From: Siphonodentalium dalli
Taxonomy: Eukaryota; Mollusca; Scaphopoda; Gadilida; Siphonodentaliidae
Direction: 5' to 3'
Assembly (NCBI GenBank): GCA_032622095.1
Contig: CP136063.1
Coordinates: forward strand, 23,748,987 to 23,812,986
Length of the DNA stretch: 64,000 nucleotides
In this document: positions 21,501-31,560 of the stretch, in pieces
Position numbering within the stretch: the first letter of the stretch is position 1
How the letters are laid out: each line of letters opens with the position of its first letter
The notes under the pieces: model-generated
Databases searched by the model: none
The model's input: the letters and a program-made list of their open reading frames with translations, nothing else
What the model was told of the DNA's origin: nothing
Translations under genes and position numbers: made by a program

Positions 21501-23590
21501 GCATGCTACTCCTGCTATCATGGTCATGTCATCGCCATCATCGGCAACATCATCGCTACCACTGTCGTCATCATCGCATCGTCAGTATAATCATTATACT
21601 AATCACTATCAACCCAGTCACCACTTGTGTCATGTTCACGTCATCAGCATCATCGCATCATCAGTATAATCAGTTGGTATAATCATTATAATAATCGTCA
21701 TCGTCCACACAGTCATTACTGTTGCCACAGTTTCTGCTAAAATAATACTAATACATTTGATGAATTATTGGCACAATGCACAATTCAATTGTCTCAATAA
21801 GTGCCCGGTGTGCAAATTCGGATAGGTACAGTCACCCTCAGTCACTCGACAGAAGCTTCTTTCGCATAAAATAAATTCAAATAAGATTGGGGTCTAATAT
21901 TTAAACTATGTTATAATTGCATTGATCTATATACATGTAACTATAACAAATATATGATGAATAATCTTCACATTTCGCAGTTAATTATCAGAATCCTGGA
22001 TAAAATAATATAATTAACCATGTTCATGGCCTGAATACCTAACCAGACCAAATAATTGTGAAAATGAAGATAAACAAGGGTTATGTTGCTTACTATCATG
22101 AGGTAATAACTGTTGAATAAACTTATTGTTGTATTAATAACCTTTATGGTGTTAAGCCCGGTTGTTGTTATTATAAGACGGGAGGTAGTTTACGACACAT
22201 TACATAACTGATATGCCATCACTGGTCCATCGAATATAGGACGATACATTTACGAAAGCCCGGTAAACCCGGTTGTTTTATAAGACGGGAGGCAGTTTAC
22301 GACACATTACGTAACTGACATGCCATCGCTGGTACATCGATTATAGGACAATACATTTACGTATTTCATCTTACAGACCGCCTAGTCAACAAAATATAAT
22401 ATAACCAGTGCGGTATTAAGGTTTTTGACGATTAGTAATGGCATTTGTAAACCACCACCATTCAATCAACGCTCCCCTTACAAAATAAATTTGGGTTGTC
22501 ATCGTATGATGTATCTGAAGTACGAAACCGGCGATAGTTCGTCGCCTAACTTCGTCGATCTATTCGGCGCTTTTGAATTAGAATTATGTATCCATTTGTG
22601 ATGATAAAAAGTTTGGCCAAATGAAATTTTGTTTGGCCACTTTCAAAAAAAGTGATCAATGCCCACTTTGACCACCGACAGCGCGAACACTGATTTCATG
22701 TCATGTCAATATCCATCAGCTATACAGACGTCGATATTTCACTAACCTGTCCGACAATGGTCGCCGGTAAATCCTGATGGACAAGAACAATATTTGTCAT
22801 TCTGCAGTGTACCTCCATTGAGACAAAAGAAGATCTGAAATTGAATGTACTACTTATAATCGCCATTATGTAATGCTACTGATTCAAACTTACACAACTT
22901 TGTACTTCTGTCAATAAACCATACTGATTCTGTCTGATATATTCTTTAGGCATAAACACGTTTGGTATACATACATGTACAATTAGTACCTAATGGTCTA
23001 CATACGCATTATGTGTACACCAATTAAGTACATAGTCAACGTATACACATGAGTGACATCCGTGGATGCACACTTGGTACATAGTTAATGTTTACACACG
23101 TGTGACTTGCATACGAGTAAACTTCGTACATAGTCAAGGTATACAGACGAGTGACGAGTAAACATTTACACTTAGTATATTCAGAGTCGCAATGAGCCAC
23201 AGGGGAGTTTGCTCAATTTATTACAGGAGCCAATATTTAATGTATTCTAAATATGAACACCAACAGCAAACTGCATAAAATTACTGTCCTCACCTTCTGC
23301 ATGAAGTCAGTGTCTGGGTCTGGATCTGTCTGGTCGTCTGGGCCCTCATACCACTGTGATGATAGCCGACACTCGCTCGTCGCTCTGTTGAACGACGCAG
23401 ACAGACAGACATCCAGTGCCGAGCATCGCCGGCCACATTTCAGGGAGCTGTGAGATTGGACCGATTGAAGGTATCCGTCATCTGTGGTGCTGATTTCTCT
23501 TTTTTGAGTTTCACGGAGAACTGTTGATTTGCCATTTACCGCCCACGCCAGATATGTTAGCGCCATGAAGACTGCCACAAATAGAGTCAT
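14939..23590 (-). CDS. Secreted PAN/EGF-like/fibrinogen C-domain protein (four exons, spliced)
   Basis: The protein is predicted to be a secreted or extracellular recognition (lectin-like) protein. Exons are 23590-23294, 22834-22747, 16186-16103 and 15570-14939; all junctions are GT-AG and phases match (0, 1, 1), giving 366 residues. Residues 1-20 form a signal peptide (MTLFVAVFMALTYLAWA...). Residues about 21-99 are PAN/Apple-like with Cys in CGRRC, VCLSASFN and ECRLS. Residues 100-128 are EGF-like, 129-156 a Thr/Pro linker, and 157-366 the fibrinogen C domain, which includes GGGWTVVQQR, FNSDNDMAGGNC and WWYNNCLDSNLNGRY. The calcium-site region and the last Cys pair are present. The MTLF start is preferred because it begins the signal peptide. 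TTTATATCAG just upstream could be an acceptor for an untranslated first exon. A weak polyadenylation match is at 14305-14310. FReD function as pathogen- or self-binding lectin is family knowledge; ligand unknown. Confidence 0.85.
16103..16186 (-). CDS. Exon 3: Thr/Pro-rich linker
   Basis: 84 bases between TTTTACAG and GTCAGT, entering and leaving in phase 1. It encodes a spacer with TTHPQTTTPDLTEC, probably O-glycosylated, placing the fibrinogen domain away from the EGF-like part. Support is from splice sites and matching phase on both sides. Confidence 0.7.
16187..17209. other. Intron 2, part without features
   Basis: AT-rich intronic sequence of the fibrinogen-domain gene; no further exon or repeat recognised. 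Confidence 0.45.
17210..18390 (-). pseudogene. LINE fragment with an embedded minisatellite
   Basis: On the minus strand, segments of a LINE polyprotein can be followed: a KKWFD-like and HPNDDRLR segment (about 18380-18230), then after the minisatellite LDIETPRDCWKIVTKLRQ (about 17705-17650), ADDAVDFFKELYW, TITADEILKVVRQLKRAKA, FNVIYISGIYPPDWSK and NNYRAIAISSSVGKLF (about 17260). The motif order matches the pre-reverse-transcriptase and fingers region. Internal stops (one before PDQISN) show decay, and the active-site part is absent. It lies in intron 2 of the fibrinogen-domain gene, on the same strand. Confidence 0.8.
17711..18215 (-). repeat. 27-bp minisatellite (about 18 units) inside the LINE
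   Basis: The unit GTTGTTATAACGCTCTGCATAACATGT, less a few bases between positions, repeats at 27 bp; the last two or three units near 18130-18215 are 33 bp, with an added CGATTG and CTTC for CTGC. Both lengths are multiples of three, so every frame is kept. In the frame that continues into the LINE segment TPDKLDIETP, the unit reads CYAERYNNT without stops. Each unit contains the palindrome GTTATAAC. Confidence 0.95.
18601..18655 (+). repeat. 12-bp tandem repeat CTTATATACCGG, first array
   Basis: Four to five copies of CTTATATACCGG, one with TATATATCGG. A second array of the same unit and orientation lies at 21384-21432, beyond the recombinase relic. Confidence 0.85.
18740..18770. repeat. 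Near-perfect palindrome
   Basis: CCCGTCCCATATGGA is followed by ATCCATATGGGACGGG, a 15-bp inverted repeat with almost no loop. A further CCCATATGGGG follows at about 18779. Confidence 0.85.
19595..20980 (+). pseudogene. Crypton-type tyrosine recombinase relic (KIAA1958/DUF3504-like)
   Basis: In living copies this family is a DNA-strand-exchange enzyme. The N-terminal part (19595-20344) starts MKRFASASNEEIEQKRR and includes LNEALGHLYIDARKPDGEHY and the RRGRENMRNM segment with the first catalytic Arg. A TAG at 20345-20347 ends this frame. FNRSHY and WYYNSPVGEKTLGRF follow in two other frames (20370-20440). The C-terminal core (20431-20706) holds NHSIRTTGAS (His-x-x-Arg), MSVSGHKSVSSLS and the Tyr in SIYQR. 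A 90-residue frame at 20708-20980 may be its tail after another frame change. Two or three frameshifts make it inactive. It lies antisense in intron 2 of the fibrinogen-domain gene. Confidence 0.85.
21245..21383. repeat. Hairpin, ~60-bp arms
   Basis: GTTACAGGGC...GGTGACATATGAGGC...ATTAATATCGGGC is followed by its reverse complement GCCCGATATTAATCTC...GCCTCATATGTCACCG...GCCCTGTAAC with small mismatches. It lies just before the second 12-bp array. Confidence 0.9.
21384..21432 (+). repeat. 12-bp tandem repeat CTTATATACCGG, second array
   Basis: Three to four copies of the same unit as at 18601-18655, in the same orientation, ending TATATACCGC. The two arrays bracket about 2.7 kb holding the palindrome, the recombinase relic and the hairpin. 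Confidence 0.85.
21455..21690 (+). repeat. Degenerate CATCAT/CGTCAT simple sequence
   Basis: Trinucleotide-rich tract (CATCATCATCGTCATC and variants) with a partly duplicated ATCATCGCATC(A/G)TCAGTATAATCA segment. Confidence 0.75.
22155..22370 (+). repeat. Two-copy tandem duplication, ~105-bp unit
   Basis: AAGCCCGGT...AAGACGGGAGG(T/C)AGTTTACGACACATTAC followed by GGAC(G/A)ATACATTTACG occurs at about 22155 and 22257, with a few substitutions and a short deletion. Confidence 0.85.
22747..22834 (-). CDS. Exon 2: reduced EGF-like repeat
   Basis: 88 bases between TTTCAG and GTTAGT. It encodes FFCLNGGTLQNDKYCSCPSG followed by FTGDHC. Only four of the six EGF cysteines are present: the first is missing and the third is replaced by Leu in NGGTL. 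These two normally pair, so a whole disulfide appears to be lost. The exon is too short to stand out as an open frame; domain fit and phase support it. Confidence 0.85.
22980..23180 (+). repeat. Degenerate repeat of GTACATAGTCAA...GAGTGAC units
   Basis: About three diverged units of roughly 55-60 bp containing ACATAGT(C/T)AA, GTATACA and (A/C)GAGTGAC. It lies in intron 1 of the fibrinogen-domain gene. Confidence 0.55.
23294..23590 (-). CDS. Exon 1: signal peptide and PAN domain
   Basis: Begins at ATG (23590-23588) and ends AAG before GTGAGG, phase 0, coding residues 1-99. It contains the hydrophobic leader and four PAN-type cysteines, and closes with an acidic DQTDPDPDTD segment. Confidence 0.8.
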
Positions 23591-23799
23591 TTTCGACCTG
23601 ATATAAAGAACCGCCACAATCAATCAGCTGGCGCATACATGCGTTATATGGTGCATATATTACCACAGTTCATTTCGCAATGAACGTGATACTTTTCGAG
23701 CCCTTGTACACGATGTGTTACCCCTCTGTTGAGCCTATTTTGGCATCAAATCGATATATGTTAAGCAAACAGGATAAAATTACTTCGCATTAGCCCGCA

Positions 23800-24375
23800 C
23801 ACAATGCCGTCGCTAAATAGGGAAGTCAGGATTTACAAGGGTAATAACAATCTCGTTACCCCCTTGTAAAATTGATATTACCCTCCAAAAAATGTCGTCG
23901 ATATATAGAGGAGACAGGTTTTACAAGGGTAATAACAATCTCGTACCCCACTCGTAAAATTGATATTACCCTGCAAACAAAGTCCTCGCTATATAGAGAA
24001 TACAGGTAATAGCAATCTCATATCCACCTTGTAAAATACATATTTCCCTGCAAAAAATGTCGCTGCTATATAGAGAAGACAGGTTTTACAAGGGTAATAA
24101 CTATCCCGTTAACCCCTTGTAAACTTGATATTACCCTGCAAAAATGTCGTCGCTATATAGAGAATGCAGGTTTTACAAGGGTGATAACAACGTTGCATCC
24201 CCTTGTAAAATTAATATTAACCTGCAACAAATGTTGTCGCTATATAGAGACAGATTTTACAAGGGTAATAACAATCTCGTATCACCCTTGTAAAATTTGA
24301 TAGAACATTGCAAAAATGTCGTCGCTACATGGAGAAGACATTTTTACAAGGGTAGTAACAATCTCGTATCCACTT
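23800..24375 (+). repeat. Tandem array of ~85-99-bp hairpin-forming units upstream of the fibrinogen-domain gene
   Basis: About six to seven units of GTCGTCGCTATATAGAGA, TTTTACAAGGGTAATAAC and TTGTAAAATTGATATTACCC. Within each unit the last two are an inverted pair, so each can fold. The near edge is about 210 bp upstream of the start codon of the minus-strand gene. Confidence 0.85.
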
Positions 24376-25115
24376 TCAAACAGTTTGAAAGTCGAAAGTT
24401 CATCGTGACAAGCCACGTTGGTTCCTGGTATGCTGGTTATCGTGATACTTGCGCCTCATTTGTTTAGGTTGTCCGATTCATTTACCATTACTTGTGTGAA
24501 GTAGAGTGCTCTATTTTATATCCACTAACATATAGTTTCCAAACGAAATGAGACCAGCAAGTATTGTGAACAACAGCTATTTATTCCCTTCATATCGTAC
24601 AAGCAGTCCAAAAAAATAGAGTTACCTTTCTTGGCTCGTTTATGCGCTTTATATATATGGGAATATCTTGTTAATAGAGACCGGGGATAAATACGTTACA
24701 CGACTTGTCGGCTCCCGTACCACCCTCGGCTATCGCCTCTGGGGATACGAGCCTCTGTCGGGCATACCACACCGTATCCCCCCTCATATAACCAATAGGA
24801 GATAAATAAATATAATTCGATAGTTCCTTCTGACATTTTCGGGATCTATTCGTAAACCGATATCGTGTGATATAAACTTTAAACAGTCTAACGTATTTTC
24901 GAACTAATAGAACATTCACAAGCAACGTGCTTATAATTGTAGTATAGTCTCGTAGCACATTGTTTCCACACACACTCATAATTGTTTCCTAGAAGGTACT
25001 TAGCGAACCAAATGGAGAACACAACGGACCTATTTGGTTCAATGTTATTGTTCTATCTGGAGAACCCAAGCAACACAAATTTGATCTCCCATCGGGACAA
25101 AATTTGAAATGCATG
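24376..25115. other. No gene recognised
   Basis: A short GC-richer segment at about 24680-24790 with scattered complementary pieces; otherwise unremarkable. Confidence 0.4.
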
Positions 25116-25119
25116 TTGT

Positions 25120-25525
25120 TTACTAGATTTGGTTCTTTATATTGGTTTTGCGTGAACAACCAAACATGTGTGTTATGTTATTGGTTTGGTTCTTTATATT
25201 GGTTTTGCATGTGTGTTAGGTTATTGGTTTGGTTCTTTATATTAGTTTTGCACGAACAACCAAACATGTGTGTTAGGTTATTGGTTTGGTTCTTTATATT
25301 GGTTTAACACGAACAACCAAACATGTGTGTTAGGTTATTGGTTTGGTTCTTTATATTAGTTTTGCACGAACAACCAAACATGTGTGTTAGGTTATTGGTT
25401 TGGTTCTTTATATTAGTTTTGCACGAACAACCAAATATGTGTGTTAGGTTATTGGTTTGGTTCTTTATATTGGTTGTGCGCGAACAACCAAACATGTGTG
25501 TTAGGCTATTGGTGTGGTTCACCTA
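25120..25525 (+). repeat. 57-bp minisatellite, about seven units
   Basis: GGTTTGGTTCTTTATATT followed by AGTTTTGCACGAACAACC and AAACATGTGTGTTAGG recurs at 57-bp spacing from about 25127 to 25525; one early unit is short. 57 is a multiple of three, which explains open frames on both strands; these are not genes. Confidence 0.9.
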
Positions 25526-25529
25526 CTGG

Positions 25530-28500
25530 GATAATCCAGTGAACCAATAAGAATTGTTCTCTATGGTTAGCATTGATATGAATCTGCGTGGTACCGCAAA
25601 CAATTACATTGCAATATATCAGCATGATATTATATGATATTAGTATGGAAGCGCTATTTTACAGAGGGTTCAAATTAGAGTAACTCAAATAGTGGGTTTA
25701 GTAACTTTAGCAACGACATATTGGTATGATGTAGTTGATTCTACCGTTGTTGGTTGGTATTAGGTATCGCGTGTTGTTATGTTAAACAGATAATAAATCG
25801 TTAAAACGGCAGTCATGCAGCCTATGTGCGTTCTGGGATGTTTAATGTATTTAAGGTATCTATAAGTATACGTGATTTTGTATAGAAAATAATTATTTTA
25901 ATCATAAGGAAACGTAACAAATCAGTCAAGGACCATCACAATATAGGCGATAGAACGACTTTCGGTGTAACAATTCCTACACGGTGACCGGGAATCTAGT
26001 TGTGTGGTTTAAAGTTGTCAAAAGTTCGAGTCAGGGGTGCAGCAATTGATTAAACAAATTTAGTGCCGATTTCAACCAAATTGATACCTATTCCGCTCCA
26101 TCGATAGATTATACGAGGTCACATTCCAACACACCGGTCCCATATGTACCACATATCTGCAGCGTTATGCACTCGAACCATATATAATGAGAACCGGCCG
26201 TTGTATATGTCATGCCCACCGCACCAACGGTCCGTAAAATTTCGAAGGAGGACCATTACATGCTTCGACAAACATTTTACAATCGTCAAAAACTCGAAAT
26301 GCGATGGAAGGGTCGCTGACCGTCGGCGCAAAAGGTTATTTAGGGTTACCCCCACCCAATGTCAAGCAACTCACACCACCAAGTCATATGCAATCTATTT
26401 TCAATTCAATTTTCAATATCTTTATTGTCTCCTATTTGTATTATAATATATAACAAACAAATATTTGAAATAATAGAGACAAATACAATATAATATGAAT
26501 GTTGATATAATACGGACATATAATTATATACACAATTAGCAGGGAAAGCTGCACTGTAATTATGTGCACATACAAGATGGCATGTATGTTGATTCTATTC
26601 AAACTAATTTGAACTATTTGTGATGCGAATCTGACTAATTTCAACACGTTTGTTGTATTTTTGTTCTTAGGAAAGACGGCAGTTCGTTGCATGTGAACAG
26701 ATAATTGTATTCGTTATCCGGTGTATAGTCGCAGCAAAGCTGAATAAGAAACTTCTGAGTTTTTCCAATTGGAAACTTCAATTCCGAGCCGATTATTTCC
26801 AGTTATTCGCAGTTTGATCAGGTATGAATTAAATTTTGGCAGCAGTTCTAAAAGATATTTCTATACTACAAAAGATACTTTAATAATTTGATATCGAGTA
26901 CATTTTAGCTTTGTGTTCAAAATTCGTTCCATGTTTACAAGTGTTCAACATATCGAGCAAGGTATTCACCATATATAAGTATCGGTGTACAGCACTCGAC
27001 AGCTTATATGAATACGGTTAACAAGTTTTACTCATAGTCGTATTCAATGTGGATATATATCGTGTAGCATCCACTTCTCTATACACCATATAAACCATAC
27101 CAAACGATATATATGTCACTAATCAGAGGACCAGGCAATGTGATTAACAGGGCCGAATCAGCAAACAATGCCTCTCGCAACAAAGAAACGGTACACAAAA
27201 CATTTCAGCTAGCACCCCTGAACAATCGAAGATAAATTATTGTTTGCACATAGGCAAATGAGGGCTCATACCAAGATAAGATACGTTTAATAGGCAAAAC
27301 ATCCTTATAAGGACAGTACGCAAACATAATATATAGTTGTACATTGAACAATATAATAAATGATATAATAATAGATGGTAATATATAACCTTAGTAAAGC
27401 TGAATGTGCATAGGGTCGTCTCGTTTTCATTTATTCATTGATTATGAGGCGATGCTCATTCGCGTGCGGAAAATAATTTTCGGATTATTTGACATATTGA
27501 AGTGCATGAGTTTGAAATATTGTTGGATAGGATTTTGACAAGCTGCTAGCAGGAAGTATATCCAATTCTGAGGAAAACTCTAGTTTATTGCGTGTATGAC
27601 AGTAAGCGTCTATATTGCATATTGGAAGCGCTTATGCCCAAACTAGTCAACAGTGTGTGCACTTTGCATAGTCATAGATGTCCATGTTCAAATTGTAATT
27701 TGACTAATATAGCGTATGGTGCAACTTCTAGTTGTTGATGTATATGTATAGACGTATGAGTCTCGATTAAGTTGGCAGGAATTGAATGATAACACCTTTG
27801 CATACTCATTAGTGTATAATTCACACAATATTTCGGCCTTCTGTGAAGCCTTTATCAACGTTATATAATTATAGCTAACTCAACATCAACCGTCGTACTA
27901 AAAACGTAGACAATATATAATATACCTAAAATAATCAATCAGTTGTGTCACTGCATGATGCCCTTCATGGTTGCGCTTTTTATAGTTTGCTATATTTAGG
28001 ATAGTAACATCTTAAAACATACATGGATCTGGTTTGCGAGACGGATTATGACCATCAAGCAGTATAGTTATTGGGCCGTTATTTTTCCACTTAATTACAA
28101 TATTATAGCATGTCTTAAATTAACTTGCGAAGTTTGAAGTACATGTAGTCTCATAACAAACATGTCTATACTTTTTAAATACGAACTGGTATCGGTTTCT
28201 GTTATACTTTAGAACCATATTGGTCCATGTGGCAAGATGGAACTAAGCAATTATATGTGTTCGAAGTGCCAAACAAAAAGATATATTTTGGCACAAGGGA
28301 CAACCCTGCCCTAAAATAAATGTGAGTTATAAAACGCAAATTCGGCAACATAATAATGTTCTAAGTGCAATATATCGTATACAGTTATTTGTGAATTCAT
28401 GTTAAATTATTATGCTAGCTAAGACATATAACAACCCTGTTATCTCAGAATGTCCACCGTCGACCAATTAGTGTGATCCTAGAAACAATTCAAACTTAAA

Positions 28501-28740
28501 ACATCGATTTATTCAAAATCATAAACAGAGCAGTTGGGACATATTGGAACTCGCGTCGCGATATGTGTGCGTCTCAAGATACGCACAAGAGAGTAATATA
28601 GTAATGTTGCATACTATTAGATATATGTTATATTCTTCGAACCTAACGCTACTGACACATATTGATAAGGGTTACGCTATAGTGTAAAACGTTTTAATAA
28701 ATGTATTTATTATATACTTGCCCATGAATTATAAGGTTTT
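25530..28740. other. Long non-coding stretch, no gene recognised
   Basis: AT-rich. Open frames of 78-100 residues at 26119-26446 on both strands have no recognisable motif. A short hairpin near 27827-27862 (minus strand TTGATAAAGGC...GGCCGAAATATTGTG) resembles conserved ends of retroelements but is too weak to assign. Confidence 0.4.
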
Positions 28741-28742
28741 AG

Positions 28743-28795
28743 CAGTGAGATATAAGTGATATCCCACTAGTGAGATATAAGTGATATCCCACTGG
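28743..28795 (+). repeat. Two-copy 27-bp repeat
   Basis: AGTGAGATATAAGTGATATC followed by CCACT is present twice in direct succession. The first unit begins at about 28745. Confidence 0.8.
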
Positions 28796-28864
28796 TGAAA
28801 TTTCTGATGTATTGACATTCATTGGGGGGCCATAGGCAAGTAACTAAGGTATATAATAAACAGA

Positions 28865-29017
28865 ATATCCACACTTTTTCAGTGGATATGGGTTAAATCT
28901 CATTCGTGATGACAAAACATTTGAAATTCCACTCGTGGCTAAAGCCACTCGTGGAAATTCAATGTTTTGTCATCACTCATGAGATATAACCCATATCCAC
29001 TGAAAAAGTGTGGATAT
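28865..29017. repeat. Long hairpin, ~75-bp arms
   Basis: ATATCCACACTTTTTCAGTG...TTCCACTCGTGGC is followed at once by its near-perfect reverse complement GCCACTCGTGGAA...CACTGAAAAAGTGTGGATAT. The loop is only a few bases (TAAA). It looks like a recently formed palindrome or MITE. Confidence 0.92.
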
Positions 29018-29888
29018 CCTCTATATCTCATATTGATTTATAGATTACGGGGTGACGTGGTTATATTCTCAGTAAAAGCAATGGCTTTCAACTGTGTGGT
29101 AATGTTCGACAGAAATCCCTAGAGCGATCCTGACGTTTTTGTGTGTGGCAAGCTACGTCATGACGTAACGATAGTTGCTTATATTGTGATGCCAAAATTG
29201 TTGGAAAACAATGAATTTCGTCGACAGAACTGCTAATAATTAACAATTTCATTTCTGATTGGGTTATGTATTAATAATAGCCGCACCGTTTTGGGATGTG
29301 TAAGTGATTATTGCACTCGAGCGTTTCGCGGAACAATACCCCAAGTCGCCAATTCAATTCAATTTATTAGTATTCTGATCATCAAAATAGATATAACAGA
29401 AACATATTGCAAAAATTGATGCAAATATAATTTTTGCATGGATACACATGTGGATATAATATAAGTTGTATACAGTAATAGTGACTTGATATGTATATAA
29501 TTATATTTATCTGATATATATATCGGTTTACTGTTCTGTTCGGCGTTATCGGTTTCGTGTTCGGTTATTGGATATGGATTTTGAATGGTTGTATATAGGA
29601 ATTAGGAATTAAGCCTCAAGAGGACTCAGATTGTACTACTTTTAGCGCATTTCGTATGAATAATGATAATTTTCTCAATGTTTTCTTGTTGTGGGTTCTG
29701 AAAAGAATGTCCGATTTTTATTTTAGTCTTAAAAATTCCCTCGGCCGGGGCAGGGGGTGCGCGCAACCCCGGTAACCATGTAAGGCCTCCGGCGCTGCGA
29801 TCTGTTCAAGATGCGATCGATAGAGGTTTTGATCTCCAAAATCAACAACGCATTTGAAGCTTTGTATTTTCAAATAAATGTTATTTAT

Positions 29889-30345
29889 CCTAAACATCTC
29901 TGTAAATTTTCAAAACAATTCTCCAATAAATGCCGGCTGTTCAGGTTGCGAATGGATTTATCTCTGATATCCAAGATGGCCGATGGCCTGCCAGCCATGT
30001 TTTAAATGAATTTAAAAAGAAATATGGCTCCCATCTAGAGGATTGATATGTATACTTTGGTGATAATCGGATGACGGATGTGGTCTGTACGGTGTGCCAA
30101 AGGATTAACTCATGGAAAAAGTAAAACCGAAGATGGCTGACAGGGGCCATGTTTTTCATTGAACAATTTTCAAATTCGGCAGCTCCCATCTAGAGGGATC
30201 CTAAACATGCGTGTATATTTCCAAAACAATACTCCAATAAATGCGGACAGCAGGCCGTGCCAATGGATTCACATTTGAAATACAAGATGGCTGTTGCCGG
30301 CCACGTATTTTTTTATAGAATTTCAGGAGAAATGGATGACCTCGA
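29889..30345 (+). repeat. Diverged direct repeat, ~310-bp spacing
   Basis: CCTAAACAT...CAAAACAAT(T/A)CTCCAATAAATGC followed by AATGGATT and CAAGATGGC occurs at 29889 and about 30199; CTCCCATCTAGAGG occurs at about 30028 and 30183. An old, short tandem arrangement. Confidence 0.6.
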
Positions 30346-30504
30346 ATCTAAAGGTCACCACCATGAAATTGGTCGCATACTTATCGGATGAGGAAAATAT
30401 TTTATTTGAGTCGAGAAACCAACCCATAAAAGCTCAGAGTATTAGATGTGGACTTATGAAATATGTTATTTTTCACCACCTGGAATATTTGGCGGCCTAG
30501 TTGG

Positions 30505-30730
30505 CAAATATTCGACCAGCCGACCGACATACTCTTGATATAACAAATATTTCGGCATTTAACAAAATGTTGACATATAACAAGTTTCGGGAAATTTTAT
30601 ACTATAGTTAACAGTGATTAGCATTATTTTTTGGCAGTTAATCGATTCTAATAACTGGCGCGTCATTGAAGAAATGTTGTTGATGGAATTTGATGAAGCG
30701 GGGACCATCGAATCGGATTGTTACCTTTAA
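30505..30730 (-). repeat. Third copy of the repeat found in the 6-kb inverted-repeat arms
   Basis: ACAAGTTTCGGGAAAT, AGTGATTAGCATTATT, ATCGATT and GACCATC...GGTACTT-like pieces follow the same order as 4405-4560 and the reverse complement of 800-1000. The same family is therefore dispersed in the window. Confidence 0.6.
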
Positions 30731-30790
30731 ATACTTTTCGGGCAAATGATAATGTACAAGATATACGAATATTTGATTTTTAAAGGTCCT

Positions 30791-31264
30791 TACATATATG
30801 TGACCCGCCATATCAAATCCAGTCGTAAGTCGGGATTGTTTTACCCTGTGCCAATGCATTCTCTTATATATGCGAGTCGACCATAGGTCGTCTCGCATAT
30901 ATAAGAGAATGCATTGGCGTAACAATTTTTTATCATTTTGTTTTAAATAAATGTTTCTTACAATTTTTAGGACATAAAATAAAAAACATCCATTACCCTG
31001 CAGGGAGCCCCACACATATATAGAAGCATATAGAAGAGTGTCGTCTGCTCATGTTTGTCTGGGGCTTTGTATGGGTGAAATTATAAAATTGTTAAAGAAT
31101 ACAAGAACAAATTATTAAAATTGTAAAAAATTGTTAGGCCAATGCATTCTCTTATATATGCGAGGCGACCTATGGTCGACTCGCATATATAAGAGAAGCA
31201 TTGGCACAGGGTAAAAAAAATCCCGACTTACGACTGGATTTGATATGGCGGGTCACATATGTGC
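30791..31264. mobile_element. MITE with ~126-bp terminal inverted repeats
   Basis: The left arm 30791-30916 starts ACATATATGTGACCCGCC and the right arm 31138-31264 is its reverse complement, differing at only a handful of positions. Each arm contains its own sub-hairpin around GCGAGTCGACC...GGTCG. The interior is about 220 bp and non-coding. A target duplication is not clear. Superfamily is not assigned. Confidence 0.9.
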
Positions 31265-31419
31265 ACTTGGTACTAACTGTGTATATAATCTATAACTGAT
31301 CTGTTTGTACATATAGTAATCTCAATGATACAAGAAATCCAATCTTGTTGTTATTTATGTAATAAATCAGCTGATCTTTGCCAGGCGGCCAAATAGTCCA
31401 GGCGGCAGGTGACGAAAAA

Positions 31420-31560
31420 TAACAGATTTCAAAAATCGAAATCTATTAACTCTGAGATGTGATGGGTGAGTTCCTCGACTGAAATCAAATACCACCCCCA
31501 ACCGAACAAATAATAAATTTGGGGCGTCAATGGTTCATTAATACACATTTATATAGTTGA
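31420..31560 (+). repeat. Dispersed repeat copy shared with 1130-1290 and 60150-60280
   Basis: AATAACA(A/G)A(C/T)TTCAAAAATCG, CTCTGAG and GGTGGGTTCCTC-like segments followed by GGGGCGTC align in order at the three places, with clear divergence. Confidence 0.55.

Noticed and set aside
25104-25550. Leu/Val/Trp-rich open frames that look like membrane proteins
   Set aside because: A 57-bp minisatellite read in frame; both strands are open.
27827-27862. Second hammerhead-like hairpin
   Set aside because: The core reads TTGATAA rather than CUGANGA and the helix has a bulge.
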